Below, piece by piece: positions 35,996 to 44,410 of a DNA stretch of 64,000 nt. Within the stretch, counting starts at the first letter, position 1. Every line of letters begins with the position of its first letter. The DNA is from Metabacillus kandeliae. GTDB lineage: Bacteria; Bacillota; Bacilli; Bacillales; Bacillaceae. The notes below the pieces were generated by a model that was given only the letters and a program-made list of their open reading frames with translations, made no database searches and was not told the DNA's origin. Where the stretch lies: NCBI RefSeq assembly GCF_021166585.1, contig NZ_JAJOZE010000001.1, positions 1,330,245-1,394,244 of the forward strand. The letters run 5' to 3'. Made by a program: the position numbers and the translations under genes.

Positions 35996-36658
35996 TCAGC
36001 TTTGGGCCTTAATGCCGGCAGCCTTATAAAATGCTTTCTTTTCATCGTTGTATTGTTTCGTTAAAGCATTGAAATTTTTGTTTTCATCAATTACCTTCTG
36101 ATAACTTTGATTAATGGCAGTTATTTTGTCTTCAAGCTCAGCAAGCTTCAAATCCTTCTTTTGAAAAAGGGCGTACAATGTTTTATCAAGGGCAGCCGCT
36201 TCTTTGTAGCCGGCATACAGTTTTTCATAGGAATTGTAGCGGTCATTCATTAGCTTTTTGAGCTGCTCTGCTTTATGAGCACCATTATCTTTATCAAGAT
36301 TTTTCATTTCTGCTTCGGCATTTTTGAATTCCTTAGCCGAATTCTGCATGCTTTCGTGTTCTTTTTCAATCATATTTTCTCTGTCCTGTACAAGACCCAG
36401 CGCCTGTTTCGACAAAGTCACGATTTGACTGTAGTCTTTCATCCCCAGACCAACAATTTGACTGTAAAGCTGGTTTTCTTTCTGCTCAGCTTCTGTCAGC
36501 GGTTTCTGCTGGGCTTTAAAAGGCTCTTCCAGCGATGCAACTTTTTCCAGACTGTTATAGACTTTATCAGCTGGAGAGCTGCCTGAACAGGAAGCCAGAA
36601 GCACTCCTGCCAAAATAACTAAAAACCCTATCCCCGTCCATTTTCGAATAATTCGCAC
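35996..36658 (-). CDS. ykyA: YkyA family cell-wall-binding lipoprotein
   Basis: 220-aa exported lipoprotein: signal with lipobox LLASC (Cys24), then a long alpha-helical, coiled-coil-rich body (charged heptads through residues 40-215) typical of the YkyA family. Putative cell-wall binding; exact role unknown. In B. subtilis ykyA lies directly upstream of pdhA on the same strand, as here. ATG with a weak site. Confidence 0.9.
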   Translation of the reverse strand: MRIIRKWTGIGFLVILAGVLLASCSGSSPADKVYNSLEKVASLEEPFKAQQKPLTEAEQKENQLYSQIVGLGMKDYSQIVTLSKQALGLVQDRENMIEKEHESMQNSAKEFKNAEAEMKNLDKDNGAHKAEQLKKLMNDRYNSYEKLYAGYKEAAALDKTLYALFQKKDLKLAELEDKITAINQSYQKVIDENKNFNALTKQYNDEKKAFYKAAGIKAQS

Positions 36659-36909
36659 TACTTTTCCCCCTAACTATTGACATTACTACTATAAAAGGTT
36701 AATTGATTCATGACAATACATGCATGCAAACATTTTAGAAACAGCCCTATTGTCCCACTTATTCTCATCTGCTTTATTTCATCATAAAGTCTGTCCACCC
36801 AGAAAGTTATTCCAGACTGGGCGAAAGTCTATACACATCCATCCCGCTCTCATATGTTATATCAGACGCTCAAGTTAAAAGAGCGTAATGACAAGGGAGG
36901 TTGGAATAT

Positions 36910-37056
36910 ATGTACGGTTACGGAGGATATGGCTGTTATCCTGCATGCGGCGGTTATGGTTACGGTGGGTATGGTTATGGACGTACATTTGCCTTGATCG
37001 TTGTATTGTTTATCCTATTAATCATCGTTGGTGCTGCTTACCTGGGCGGCTGCTGA
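36910..37056 (+). CDS. YjcZ-type sporulation micro-protein
   Basis: 48-aa protein with a Tyr/Gly-rich N-terminus ([20 protein letters not shown], residues 1-20) and one C-terminal membrane helix ([21 protein letters not shown]). This is the pattern of the YjcZ/SscA family of tiny Bacillus proteins; SscA acts in spore-coat assembly. GGGAGG is 9 nt before the ATG, and a strong terminator follows. Confidence 0.88.
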   Translation: MYGYGGYGCYPACGGYGYGGYGYGRTFALIVVLFILLIIVGAAYLGGC

Positions 37057-37066
37057 CAAAAAACCT

Positions 37067-37097
37067 GGCAGCTTGCAAGGCAAGCTGCCGTGTTTTA
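37067..37097 (+). terminator. Terminator of the YjcZ-type gene
   Basis: GGCAGCTTG and CAAGCTGCC form a 9-bp stem with a 5-nt loop, then GTGTTTTATTT. Confidence 0.85.
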
Positions 37098-37201
37098 TTT
37101 CTTTGCTGTACATATAAGCCGCGGAGTAAAGCTCCTTTCCGTTTTGATCTGCTTCCATTATAATGAAAGGTACGGTTAAGGTTTGAAAGGAAGTGTTTGT
37201 C

Positions 37202-37753
37202 ATGTTGACAATGGAAGATATTATCAGGGAGGGCCACCCTGTCCTGAGAGAAAGAGCGCAGGAAGTGACACTTCCTCCGGCAGATGAAGACAAAGAAACG
37301 CTAAAAAAAATGCTGCAGTATTTAAAGAACAGCCAGGATCCTGAAATGATGGAAAAATATCAGCTGCGTCCGGGAGTAGGCCTTGCTGCTCCTCAAATTA
37401 ACGTTCCCAAGCGGATGATTGCGATTCACTTTGAAGATGACGGCAAGCTTTACAGCTACGGGCTATTTAACCCTAAAATTGTGAGCCACTCTGTTCAAAA
37501 GAGCTATTTAAGCGGCGGTGAAGGCTGCCTGTCCGTAGACCGTCCTGTTCCAGGATTTGTTCCGAGGCCTTCAAAAGTGCGGATTAAAGCAGTATCGCTT
37601 GAAGGAGAAGAACTTGATCTCCGGCTGAAAGGGTATCCGGCCATTGTTATACAGCACGAAATTGATCATTTAAACGGCGTGATGTTCTATGATCATATCA
37701 ATGAAGAAAACCCCTTCGCTGCACCGGATGGCAGTAATCCGATTGAACGCTGA
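37202..37753 (+). CDS. def: Peptide deformylase
   Basis: Removes the formyl group from the N-terminal methionine of nascent proteins. 183 aa, the longer YkrB/DefB-like type. Motif 1 GVGLAAPQ, motif 2 EGCLS (metal Cys109), motif 3 HEIDH (His152, catalytic Glu153, His156). The ATG at 37202 fits AAGGAAG and the B. subtilis N-terminus; a start three codons earlier is less likely. Confidence 0.96.
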   Translation: MLTMEDIIREGHPVLRERAQEVTLPPADEDKETLKKMLQYLKNSQDPEMMEKYQLRPGVGLAAPQINVPKRMIAIHFEDDGKLYSYGLFNPKIVSHSVQKSYLSGGEGCLSVDRPVPGFVPRPSKVRIKAVSLEGEELDLRLKGYPAIVIQHEIDHLNGVMFYDHINEENPFAAPDGSNPIER

Positions 37754-37791
37754 GCATAAAAGCGTGCTCTGTTAAGCCATGTATATCCTAA

Positions 37792-37830
37792 AAAAGCCGT
37801 CCCAAAATTCATTTCAGGGACGGCTTTTAT
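37792..37830 (+). terminator. Terminator of def
   Basis: AAAAGCCGTCCC and GGGACGGCTTTT form a 12-bp stem with a 13-nt loop. Confidence 0.9.
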
Positions 37831-37851
37831 TATTTGGCTCTGTTAAATAAG

Positions 37852-37990
37852 ACTGTTGTTTGCAGTACGCAGCGTCCGCTTTCCGCGGGGCGGGCAGTGA
37901 GACACCTTTGCGCTCAAGCGTCTGCAAAGGGTCTCCCCTGTCCTGCTGCTTCCGCAGGGGCCTCCCGCCTGACGCAGATCAACAAGTGCC
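37852..37990. repeat. Dispersed repeat family B, long copy
   Basis: Bounded by CTGTTGTTTGCAGTACG and CGCAGATCAACAAG. It contains GCGTCCGCTTTCCGCGGGGCGGG, shared with the deleted copy at 21919-21969, and several nested palindromes (GTCTGCAAAGGGTCTCCCC with GGGGCCTCCC; CTTTGCG/CGTCTGCAAAG). GC content is well above the flanks. It lies between the def terminator and ykrA. Confidence 0.7.
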
Positions 37991-38015
37991 TTAAAATCTA
38001 TTTATGGAATCCATT

Positions 38016-38807
38016 TCAGGTCCGGGATGACGAAGGCTTTACCAATCCAAGCTGCTCAACAGCAAAGGCAATCCCATTCTGGTCTACCGGTTTTGTAACA
38101 AAATCGGCAATTTCTTTTAGTTTTTCTTCTGCATTCCCCATTGCAATGCCAGTTCCTGCAAAGCTGATCATTTCTAAATCATTTAGCCCGTCACCGAATG
38201 CGTAAATGTCCTCCCGCTCAAACGGAAGCCTTGCGATCAGCTTTTTTATTCCCTCTGCTTTAGACCCGCCCATAGGGAGGATATCTGTTGCCAGGTGATG
38301 CCACCTGATAAAATTCAGATCTTCATACTTTTTGTACTTTTCTTCTTCTCCAATATCACAGAACAGCAGAGTCTGGTATATTTCGTTAGATCTGAAAAAA
38401 TCAGGATCAGCAGAAGGATGGCTGAATTTCAAGGTACCCATGCTTTCCCGGATATACGGATGGTTTTCTTCTGTTGCCATCATTGTTTCATGATTCATGA
38501 AAACAAGCGGGTTTTTTGACTGTCTCGAAAATTCGAGAACTTTCTCAAGTGTTTCTGTACTAAGCGGGTTTTTGTAAATAACATCCCCTTCAAATACAAC
38601 ATATTGGCCATTAAAGGAAACAAATGAGTTAAGGTCTAATTCTTCAAGCAGATCAGCGAACATGAACGGTGCTCTGCCTGTTGCAATAGCTACATGGTGA
38701 CCGGCGTCTTTTAAATCCTGAACAGCTTTTTTAGTTGATGCAGGAATTTTTTTATCAAAATCCAGCAGTGTTCCGTCAATATCAAAGAAGATCACTTTTT
38801 CTTTCAT
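38016..38807 (-). CDS. ykrA: Cof-type HAD phosphatase YkrA
   Basis: 263-aa HAD-superfamily hydrolase with a type IIB cap. Motif I FFDIDGTLLDF (nucleophile Asp and Asp+2), motif II ATGR, motif III with conserved Lys (GGSKAEGI), motif IV FGDGLNDLEMI. Likely acts on a sugar phosphate or nucleotide; the specific substrate is unknown. Its position near rnjA and ktrC agrees with B. subtilis. ATG with AAGGAAGAG. Confidence 0.93.
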   Translation of the reverse strand: MKEKVIFFDIDGTLLDFDKKIPASTKKAVQDLKDAGHHVAIATGRAPFMFADLLEELDLNSFVSFNGQYVVFEGDVIYKNPLSTETLEKVLEFSRQSKNPLVFMNHETMMATEENHPYIRESMGTLKFSHPSADPDFFRSNEIYQTLLFCDIGEEEKYKKYEDLNFIRWHHLATDILPMGGSKAEGIKKLIARLPFEREDIYAFGDGLNDLEMISFAGTGIAMGNAEEKLKEIADFVTKPVDQNGIAFAVEQLGLVKPSSSRT

Positions 38808-38835
38808 ATTCAGGCACTCTTCCTTTCACTTCGTT

Positions 38836-39741
38836 TTAGGCTGTCTTTCTTTCGGCAGCTTTTTTGTTCTTTGACTGGTATGTAATGAAGTAAATCCCGC
38901 AGAAAACGAGCAGCAGCCCAAGGATCATATGAAGAGTAATGTTTTCTTTAAGAAGAAAATACCCCCAGATTATAGCAGATACAGGGACAAGATAGGTTAC
39001 CAGAGACGCGAACTCTGCTCCTCCCTCTTTTACCATATAATAATATAACAAATAAGCAGCCCCTGAGCCAAATACTCCAAGTCCTATAAATGAAAAAAAG
39101 ATGTCCCAATGAAACATGGTTTCCAGAACGCCCGGAGATGCAAATAAAAGAGCAATCAGGGAGAAAACTGCTGAAACACAAAGAGTGCTGAATGATGTCA
39201 TGACAACAGACAGGTTTGAGAGATTTTTCTTCGCCAGATGCGCTCCGATTCCGTAGCAAAGCGTTGCCAGAAGCATTGTCCCGGCACCTGTCAGATTTTC
39301 CGCAAAGAAATGGCGCAAATCAAGATTCAATATAAATAGAATCCCTGCAAAGCCGATAAAAATTCCGCTCCATTGCCTGAACTTCAGTCTGGAGGCAAAA
39401 AAGATTGTTCCGACAATCACTGTAAAGATTGGAGTAGAAGCGTTGATAACAGACGCCAGGCTGCTTGAGATAGCTGTTTCGCTATAAGCAATGAGAAGCC
39501 ATGGCAAAGCATTGTTAAACAGCCCGACAAAAATGATGGAGAGCCATGGAAGACGGTTTGCCTCTTTCAGCTCCTGCCTGTTAAAGATCAAAAGTACAAT
39601 AAGAAGAATAAGGGCACCGAATAAGCATCTTCCAAAAACTGTTCCTATGGGTCCTATTGACTGAACAAGCAGCTTAATAAATAAAAAGGAAGTACCCCAT
39701 GTCAGGCTGAGTGCAATCAGAGATGCATAAAGTTTTTTCAT
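38836..39741 (-). CDS. EamA/DMT family transporter
   Basis: 301-aa permease with ten predicted helices in two EamA repeats (about 1-130 and 150-285). It begins MKKLYASLIALSLTWGTSFLFIKLLV and has the second-repeat signature LVTYLVPVSAIIWGYFLL. Probable metabolite exporter; substrate unknown. It lies 28 bp upstream of ykrA on the same strand, so the two are probably cotranscribed. Confidence 0.87.
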   Translation of the reverse strand: MKKLYASLIALSLTWGTSFLFIKLLVQSIGPIGTVFGRCLFGALILLIVLLIFNRQELKEANRLPWLSIIFVGLFNNALPWLLIAYSETAISSSLASVINASTPIFTVIVGTIFFASRLKFRQWSGIFIGFAGILFILNLDLRHFFAENLTGAGTMLLATLCYGIGAHLAKKNLSNLSVVMTSFSTLCVSAVFSLIALLFASPGVLETMFHWDIFFSFIGLGVFGSGAAYLLYYYMVKEGGAEFASLVTYLVPVSAIIWGYFLLKENITLHMILGLLLVFCGIYFITYQSKNKKAAERKTA

Positions 39742-39953
39742 GGCAAGCGCCCTTTCAATTAGATGTGAAAACTATTCTAAAGGTATAAGATCTAGAATTT
39801 ATTGTCAACAAACCTATTTCGCAGATGCAGCATGGAATTTCCACTATTCCCCATGAAAGGTCATGCTTCTTTTTCATATACTAGAAACAAGAGAGAAAAA
39901 GCGCCGGAAAGAGCAAAAGTCGGACATGTTCTTCAGAAAGGGAGTGAACAGAA

Positions 39954-40025
39954 ATGCTGCGAAAGCTGAAACGCAAGCTGAAAAAACAGTGGAATGACCT
40001 GTTAAAAAGAAAGATAATTGCCTAG
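39954..40025 (+). CDS. Possible 23-aa basic amphipathic peptide
   Basis: The reading frame encodes MLRKLKRKLKKQWNDLLKRK plus three residues (IIA). It has a strong site (AAAGGGAGTG) 8 nt upstream and a near-regular amphipathic helix pattern with net charge of about +9. It is too short for routine calling. It lies 115 bp upstream of rpoY on the same strand. I do not recognise a family; it could be a regulatory or membrane-active peptide, or a chance frame. Confidence 0.45.
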   Translation: MLRKLKRKLKKQWNDLLKRKIIA

Positions 40026-40064
40026 CTGCCGGGTCCCTCCAGCTGCTTCTTTAGGACGGCCCCC

Positions 40065-40093
40065 TTTTCTTAATAGAGAGAATCTAATATAAT
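40065..40093 (+). promoter_or_regulatory. Promoter of rpoY-rnjA
   Basis: Perfect TATAAT at 40088-40093 with a weak TTTTCT -35 (40065-40070) at 17-nt spacing. The predicted leader is about 40 nt. Confidence 0.5.
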
Positions 40094-40139
40094 AGAAAAA
40101 GTTAGTCTAACAAACGGTAGCTAAGGAGAGATTTGGCAA

Positions 40140-40349
40140 ATGATTTACAAGGTTTATTATCAAGTAAGTGCATCGGAAGTTCCTGTAAGGGAGAAAACGA
40201 ATACACTCTATGTTGAAGCTGATTATGAGCGTGAAGTCCGCTTTCATCTTAAAGATCGGAATTACAACATTGAATATGTGGAAGCATTGACAGGGCCTTA
40301 CCTTCAGCATGAGCAAAAAAGTGAAAATTATAAAGTATTGGAGCTATGA
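40140..40349 (+). CDS. rpoY: RNA polymerase epsilon subunit
   Basis: 69-aa RpoY (YkzG, DUF1447), a small auxiliary subunit bound to core RNA polymerase in Firmicutes. Sequence [50 protein letters not shown] follows the family throughout. AAGGAGAG lies upstream of the ATG. Only 3 bp separate it from rnjA, so the two form an operon as in B. subtilis. Confidence 0.95.
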   Translation: MIYKVYYQVSASEVPVREKTNTLYVEADYEREVRFHLKDRNYNIEYVEALTGPYLQHEQKSENYKVLEL

Positions 40350-40352
40350 TAG

Positions 40353-42020
40353 ATGAAATTTGTGAAAAATGACCAAGTTGGCGTTTTCGCCCTTGGAGGA
40401 CTGGGTGAAATCGGCAAAAACACGTACGGAGTTCAATTTCAGGATGAAATCATTCTGATTGATGCAGGAATCAAGTTTCCAGAGGAAGAGCTTCTCGGAA
40501 TTGATTACGTGATCCCTGACTATTCTTACCTTGTAAAAAACGAGGAAAAAATTAGAGGTTTATTTGTAACGCACGGACATGAGGATCACATTGGCGGAAT
40601 TCCTTACCTGCTTAGACAGGTTAATATTCCGATTTATGGCGGAAAGCTTGCTCTCGGACTGATCCGCAATAAGCTTGAGGAACATGGACTGCTAAGATCT
40701 GCCAAACTGATAGAAATTAAAGAAGATGACATTATTAAATTCAGAAAAACGTCTGTTACGTTCTTCAGAACAACCCATAGTATTCCTGATTCATATGGCG
40801 TTGTAGTTAAGACGCCTCCTGGAAACATTGTACATACAGGAGATTTCAAGTTTGACTTTACTCCTGTTGGAGAACCTGCAAACTTGACGAAGATGGCTGA
40901 GATCGGAAAAGAAGGAGTTCTTTGCCTGCTTTCCGACAGCACAAACAGTGAAATACCAAACTTTACAATGTCCGAAAGAAAAGTCGGCGAAAGCATTCAT
41001 GAAGTATTCCGCAAAGTGGATGGCCGGATTATTTTCGCTACATTTGCATCAAACATTCACCGCCTGCAGCAGGTGGTAGAAGCGGCTGTATCCATGAACA
41101 GAAAAATCGCTGTTTTCGGCCGGAGCATGGAGGCTGCTATTGATATCGGCCGGGATCTCGGCTATATCAGCTGCCCTAAGGATACCTTTATTGAGCATAA
41201 TGAAATTAACCGCCTTCCTGCAGACCGGGTTACGATCCTTTGCACAGGAAGCCAAGGGGAGCCGATGGCTGCTCTGTCAAGAATTGCGAACGGCACTCAC
41301 CGCCAGATTCAAATCATACCTGGTGATACTGTTGTGTTCTCTTCTTCACCGATTCCAGGAAATACGATCAGCGTAAGCCGGACGATTAATCAGCTGTTCC
41401 GTGCAGGTGCTGAAGTTATTCACGGACCTTTAAGCGATATCCATACATCAGGACATGGCGGACAGCAGGAACAAAAGCTGATGCTCAGACTGATCAAGCC
41501 TAAATATTTCATGCCGATCCACGGGGAGTACAGAATGCAGAAAATGCATATGAAGCTGGCTGTAGACTGTCAGGTTCCTGAGGAAAACTGCTTTATTATG
41601 GATAACGGCGAGGTTCTTGCTTTAGGTGATAAAGAAGCTGGCGTTACAGGGAAAATCCCATCTGGTTCTGTCTATATTGACGGAAGCGGAATTGGCGATA
41701 TCGGCAACATTGTCCTTCGCGACCGCCGCATCCTTTCAGAGGAAGGCCTTGTGATTGTTGTTGTCAGCATCAATATGAAAGAATTTAAAATTGCTGCAGG
41801 TCCTGACCTGATTTCCCGCGGATTTGTCTACATGCGTGAGTCAGGGGATCTCATTAATGATGCACAGGATCTGATTACAAAGCATCTCAATAAAGTAATG
41901 GAACGGAAAACAAGCCAATGGTCTGAAATTAAAAACGAAATTACAGACACCCTTGCTCCATTCCTTTATGAAAAAACGAAACGCCGTCCAATGATCCTTC
42001 CGATCATCATGGAAGTATAA
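40353..42020 (+). CDS. rnjA: Ribonuclease J1
   Basis: 5'-to-3' exoribonuclease and endonuclease of the metallo-beta-lactamase/beta-CASP family, central to mRNA decay and 16S rRNA maturation. 555 aa. Zinc motif HGHEDHIGG (His74, His76, Asp78, His79), GDFKFDFTP with the ligand Asp, beta-CASP region [21 protein letters not shown] and a C-terminal tetramerisation domain. Directly follows rpoY and ends at a strong terminator. Confidence 0.97.
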   Translation: MKFVKNDQVGVFALGGLGEIGKNTYGVQFQDEIILIDAGIKFPEEELLGIDYVIPDYSYLVKNEEKIRGLFVTHGHEDHIGGIPYLLRQVNIPIYGGKLALGLIRNKLEEHGLLRSAKLIEIKEDDIIKFRKTSVTFFRTTHSIPDSYGVVVKTPPGNIVHTGDFKFDFTPVGEPANLTKMAEIGKEGVLCLLSDSTNSEIPNFTMSERKVGESIHEVFRKVDGRIIFATFASNIHRLQQVVEAAVSMNRKIAVFGRSMEAAIDIGRDLGYISCPKDTFIEHNEINRLPADRVTILCTGSQGEPMAALSRIANGTHRQIQIIPGDTVVFSSSPIPGNTISVSRTINQLFRAGAEVIHGPLSDIHTSGHGGQQEQKLMLRLIKPKYFMPIHGEYRMQKMHMKLAVDCQVPEENCFIMDNGEVLALGDKEAGVTGKIPSGSVYIDGSGIGDIGNIVLRDRRILSEEGLVIVVVSINMKEFKIAAGPDLISRGFVYMRESGDLINDAQDLITKHLNKVMERKTSQWSEIKNEITDTLAPFLYEKTKRRPMILPIIMEV

Positions 42021-42030
42021 TAAATCCAGC

Positions 42031-42066
42031 AAAGTCCTGCCAGGATCATCCCCGGCAGGACTTTTT
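42031..42066 (+). terminator. Terminator of rpoY-rnjA
   Basis: AAAGTCCTGCC and GGCAGGACTTT form an 11-bp stem followed by five T. Confidence 0.92.
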
Positions 42067-42109
42067 ATTTAGCAAAGGATTCTATTATAACGGAGCATCT
42101 GTTATATGT

Positions 42110-42245
42110 TATAGTAAAAAGAGAAAAACATCCGAAAAACCGCAGGTGTTCGGGCACCTGCGGCAAGCAGCCGCACATTCGGGTGAACGTTTTGTGATCA
42201 AGCTGATCTCATTTCCGCAGCAGCGGCAGTGGGATCTATTTTTTT
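42110..42245 (+). ncRNA. Putative type I antitoxin RNA (RatA-like geometry)
   Basis: A predicted + strand RNA of about 125 nt. An extended -10 TG-T-TATAGT lies at 42107-42115 (-35 weak). The terminator is formed by GATCTCATT...CCGC AGCA GCGG...AGTGGGATC (42205-42236) and then T-rich sequence to 42245. The RNA would be complementary to the last 110 nt of the convergent toxin mRNA, including its stop codon. This arrangement matches TxpA/RatA and BsrG/SR4 of B. subtilis. Inferred from layout and signals only. Confidence 0.55.
42135..42163 (-). terminator. Terminator of the toxin mRNA
   Basis: On the minus strand CCGCAGGTG-CCCGAA-CACCTGCGG is followed by TTTTT. It lies 73 bp past the toxin stop codon and is oriented for the toxin gene, not rnjA. 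Confidence 0.8.
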
Positions 42246-42319
42246 GTCTGAAGCGTCAGCACCGCTACAACAAACCTTCCAAAAGAAATGGCAACACTCA
42301 GCAGCTCATAGACTGACAT
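42236..42319 (-). CDS. Putative holin-like toxin (type I TA), 27 aa
   Basis: 27-residue hydrophobic peptide MSVYELLSVAISFGRFVVAV with the tail LTLQTKK. It matches the short putative-holin-like-toxin/TxpA pattern: M-S-x-Y-E-x-L, one membrane helix with Phe-Gly, basic C-terminus. Toxins of this type (TxpA, BsrG) damage the membrane or cell-wall synthesis. GGGAGGTG lies 10 nt before the ATG. The promoter has a LexA box, and a convergent RNA gene overlaps its 3' end. The surrounding genes are housekeeping ones, not phage genes. Confidence 0.72.
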   Translation of the reverse strand: MSVYELLSVAISFGRFVVAVLTLQTKK

Positions 42320-42376
42320 ATCCAAACAGCACCTCCCTTCCTGTTGAAAGTGGAAGAATGGCGGCCGCTTATTCAA

Positions 42377-42411
42377 AGTATATCATTCTCCCAAAAACAG
42401 AACAAACGTTC
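42377..42411 (-). promoter_or_regulatory. Toxin promoter overlapped by a LexA (DinR) SOS box
   Basis: Minus-strand TTGTTC (42400-42405), 17-nt spacer, TATACT (42377-42382). The -35 lies inside GAACAAACGTTC (42400-42411). With the flanking bases this reads AGAAC-AAAC-GTTCT, a palindrome that matches the Bacillus LexA consensus CGAACRNRYGTTYC at 12 of 14 positions. LexA bound there would block the -35. No other promoter is near the box. Confidence 0.72.
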
Positions 42412-42560
42412 TTGGTGAGAAAATGGAAAATAGTCCATATAGCATGAGACAGGACAATAAAAAATCGGTGAATCCATGCCTGGCGTCACAACCAGCCTCA
42501 GAACATATCAGATTTATTAACACACAGTTCTTATCAGAATAGTCCGAAGCGAAGCAAAGC

Positions 42561-42591
42561 AAAAAAAAGAAAGCATTCAATAGAATGCTTT
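42561..42591 (-). terminator. Terminator of ktrC
   Basis: AAAGCATTC and GAATGCTTT form a 9-bp stem with a 4-nt loop, followed by eight T after one C on the minus strand. Confidence 0.88.
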
Positions 42592-42597
42592 CTCTCT

Positions 42598-43260
42598 CTA
42601 TACATCCAGCACTTTCTTTTCAAAACGGTCAATTTCATCCTCAGACCCGATCACAACCATTGTATCGTCCAATAGAAGATTTTCCTGTGCAGAAGGAGAA
42701 ATGATGACGTTCCCTTTTCGCTTAATCGCAACAATATTCAAGCCGTACTTCGCACGGATATTCAGTTCCTGCAAAGTGTTCCCGGCAAGCTTGTTGTTGA
42801 CAATAATTTCAACAATGCTGTGTTCTTCAGACAGCTCCAAGTAATCCAGCACATTGTTTGAAAGAATATTATGGGCTATGCGCTTCCCCATCTCTCTTTC
42901 AGGGTGAACAATTCTGTCAGCCCCTATTTTAGAAAGCACTTTTTCATGGTAGTCATTTTGGGCTTTTACTGTAATGCGCTTGACCCCAAGATCCTTCAAA
43001 ATTAAAGTGGTCAGGATCGATGCCTGAATATTATCGCCTATCGCAACAATGACATGATCAAAATTGCGGATTCCCAGACTTTTTAATACAGCTTCATCCG
43101 TTGAATCTCCCACTACAGCATATGACGCGATGGGGGCAAATTCATTCACTTTAGCTTCATCATTGTCAATGGCAAGCACTTCGGCCCCCTCCTCGCTGAG
43201 AGTGCGGCATATGCTGCCTCCGAAACGTCCGAGTCCTATGACTGCAAACTCCTTTTTCAT
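42598..43260 (-). CDS. ktrC: Potassium uptake regulatory subunit KtrC (RCK)
   Basis: 220-aa cytoplasmic gating ring protein of the KtrCD potassium channel. The N-terminal RCK_N Rossmann domain (VIGLGRFGGSICRTLSEEG, then acidic IDNDE) binds ATP/ADP. The RCK_C domain (about 135-220, ending VVIGSEDEIDRFEK) is the c-di-AMP-binding part in the family. AGGAGGTACATC precedes the ATG. It follows rnjA in B. subtilis as well, in the same convergent orientation. Confidence 0.95.
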   Translation of the reverse strand: MKKEFAVIGLGRFGGSICRTLSEEGAEVLAIDNDEAKVNEFAPIASYAVVGDSTDEAVLKSLGIRNFDHVIVAIGDNIQASILTTLILKDLGVKRITVKAQNDYHEKVLSKIGADRIVHPEREMGKRIAHNILSNNVLDYLELSEEHSIVEIIVNNKLAGNTLQELNIRAKYGLNIVAIKRKGNVIISPSAQENLLLDDTMVVIGSEDEIDRFEKKVLDV

Positions 43261-43316
43261 GATGTACCTCCTAAAAAAATCAAATTATTTCCCTGAAAAT
43301 AATTTCAGAATATTCT

Positions 43317-43772
43317 CTATTTTATTTCCTTTTCTTCTTGTATTGCTTTTTTTAATCTTCTTTGCATCAGGCCGATTCCCTTCTCCCCCTCAAGAGGATA
43401 CCGGAATCGAGGGTTTGGGCCAAAGCTTCCTTCTGCAATCGGCTTAAACTTTTTCCCGCCTAAAATGATGATTTCCTGAAATTCATACTGGAATTTTTTG
43501 GAGATTTGTTCTTTCAGCATAGCTTCTGTAATAATTTCGGCACTTTTCATGCTGAAGGATAAATCATAAGACTCTGGCACAAGATCTTCAGGCAGCAGGT
43601 ACCCATGCTTGGCAGATAGGATCGTCCAATTTTGAAAAAACATCCTTGCGTAGGTCTGGCATAGTTTATGAAATACTCCTGTGTACGCAGTTTCAGCCGC
43701 GGCTGGACCCCCATAATCACCGGCATCCCAGATTTTCCGCTTTCCGCACGGTATAATGCAAAGTCTGTTCAA
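43317..43772 (-). CDS. DUF6884-type conserved protein
   Basis: 151-aa soluble protein. The N-terminal IIPCGKRKIW motif, LSAKHGYLLPEDLVPESYDLSF in the middle and IIILGGKKF later are the pattern of DUF6884-like proteins (a small YaaA-like alpha/beta fold in appearance). Biochemical role unknown. It starts at TTG, 6 nt after AGAGGG; the longer upstream context has no better start. It is separated by about 50 bp from ktrC and may be read through into it. Confidence 0.72.
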   Translation of the reverse strand: MNRLCIIPCGKRKIWDAGDYGGPAAAETAYTGVFHKLCQTYARMFFQNWTILSAKHGYLLPEDLVPESYDLSFSMKSAEIITEAMLKEQISKKFQYEFQEIIILGGKKFKPIAEGSFGPNPRFRYPLEGEKGIGLMQRRLKKAIQEEKEIK

Positions 43773-43836
43773 AAAATCCCTCTTTCATTTCTTTGGTTGA
43801 ATGACTGTTTGTTTAACAAGGCCCGTTCTGAGCCTT

Positions 43837-43868
43837 AAAAAGAGGACCTATAATAAAGTCCCCTTTTT
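43837..43868 (-). terminator. Terminator of the GNAT gene at 43873
   Basis: AAAAAGGGGAC and GTCCTCTTTTT (one G-U pair) on the minus strand, with a 10-nt AT-rich loop. Confidence 0.8.
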
Positions 43869-43872
43869 ACCA

Positions 43873-44379
43873 TTATTCAGGATACACCAGCTGATAGGCA
43901 TTATAAATATCCTTCATATTTTTGGGCCGCTCCATTTTTCTCGCCGGTTCCTTCAGCGGCTGAAAACCAAATTGGCTGTATAGCCCTTGAGCATCGTTTG
44001 TAGTGAGCTGGAAGGACGGTCCTTTGAGCTTGGGGTGAGATACAATGACAGATACCAGCCATTTCCCCAGTTCCTTTCCTCTGTACTCAGGAAGAATAAA
44101 TACATCTGATAAATAAGAGAAACGGACAAAATCAGTCACAACCCTGGCAAAACCAACCTGGCTGATGATCTCCCTGCGGCTATTGATTTTATGTACTCCC
44201 CAGCAAAGCTGAGCATTTTCGACCGAGGCATGCACCAGTTCTTTAGCTATGCCCTTTGCCCAATAAGAGTCTTCTGAAAGAAAAGAATGGATGAGATTAA
44301 GATTCAAGAGAGATTTGTCTGTGGAGAGTAAAAATCCATCTTCCCTCTCCCAGCTTAAAGCCGCTTTGTTTTTATACAT
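43873..44379 (-). CDS. GNAT family N-acetyltransferase
   Basis: 168-aa acetyltransferase. An N-terminal helix pair with SEDSYWAKGIAKELVHASVENAQLCWGV is followed by YLSDVFILPEYRGKELGKWLV, where R-G-K-E-L-G is the acetyl-CoA loop, and NDAQGLYSQFGFQPL. The SYWA-x-G-x-P-like opening resembles GNATs often annotated as YjhQ-like or arylalkylamine-type; substrate unknown. Clustered on the same strand with two small conserved genes. Confidence 0.85.
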   Translation of the reverse strand: MYKNKAALSWEREDGFLLSTDKSLLNLNLIHSFLSEDSYWAKGIAKELVHASVENAQLCWGVHKINSRREIISQVGFARVVTDFVRFSYLSDVFILPEYRGKELGKWLVSVIVSHPKLKGPSFQLTTNDAQGLYSQFGFQPLKEPARKMERPKNMKDIYNAYQLVYPE

Positions 44380-44410
44380 TCAGCTTCAACTCCCCCTTGG
44401 CCTTCTGCAG

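Noticed and set aside
36888..37163. 91-aa ORF overlapping the YjcZ-type gene
   Set aside because: Out-of-frame shadow. The 48-aa frame at 36910 has the ribosome binding site, the family composition and the terminator.
37834..38205. 123-aa + strand ORF
   Set aside because: It reads through repeat family B and then antisense to ykrA; no start signals.
42140..42163. Second terminator for rnjA
   Set aside because: On the + strand this hairpin is followed by CAAGCAG, not T. The T-run is on the minus strand, so it ends the toxin mRNA.
42236..42319. Prophage holin gene
   Set aside because: No phage genes are nearby, the peptide is far shorter than real holins, and the antisense layout fits a type I toxin.
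42229..42447. 72-aa + strand ORF over the toxin gene
   Set aside because: Antisense shadow without a ribosome binding site. The minus-strand 27-aa frame has the site, the promoter and family resemblance.
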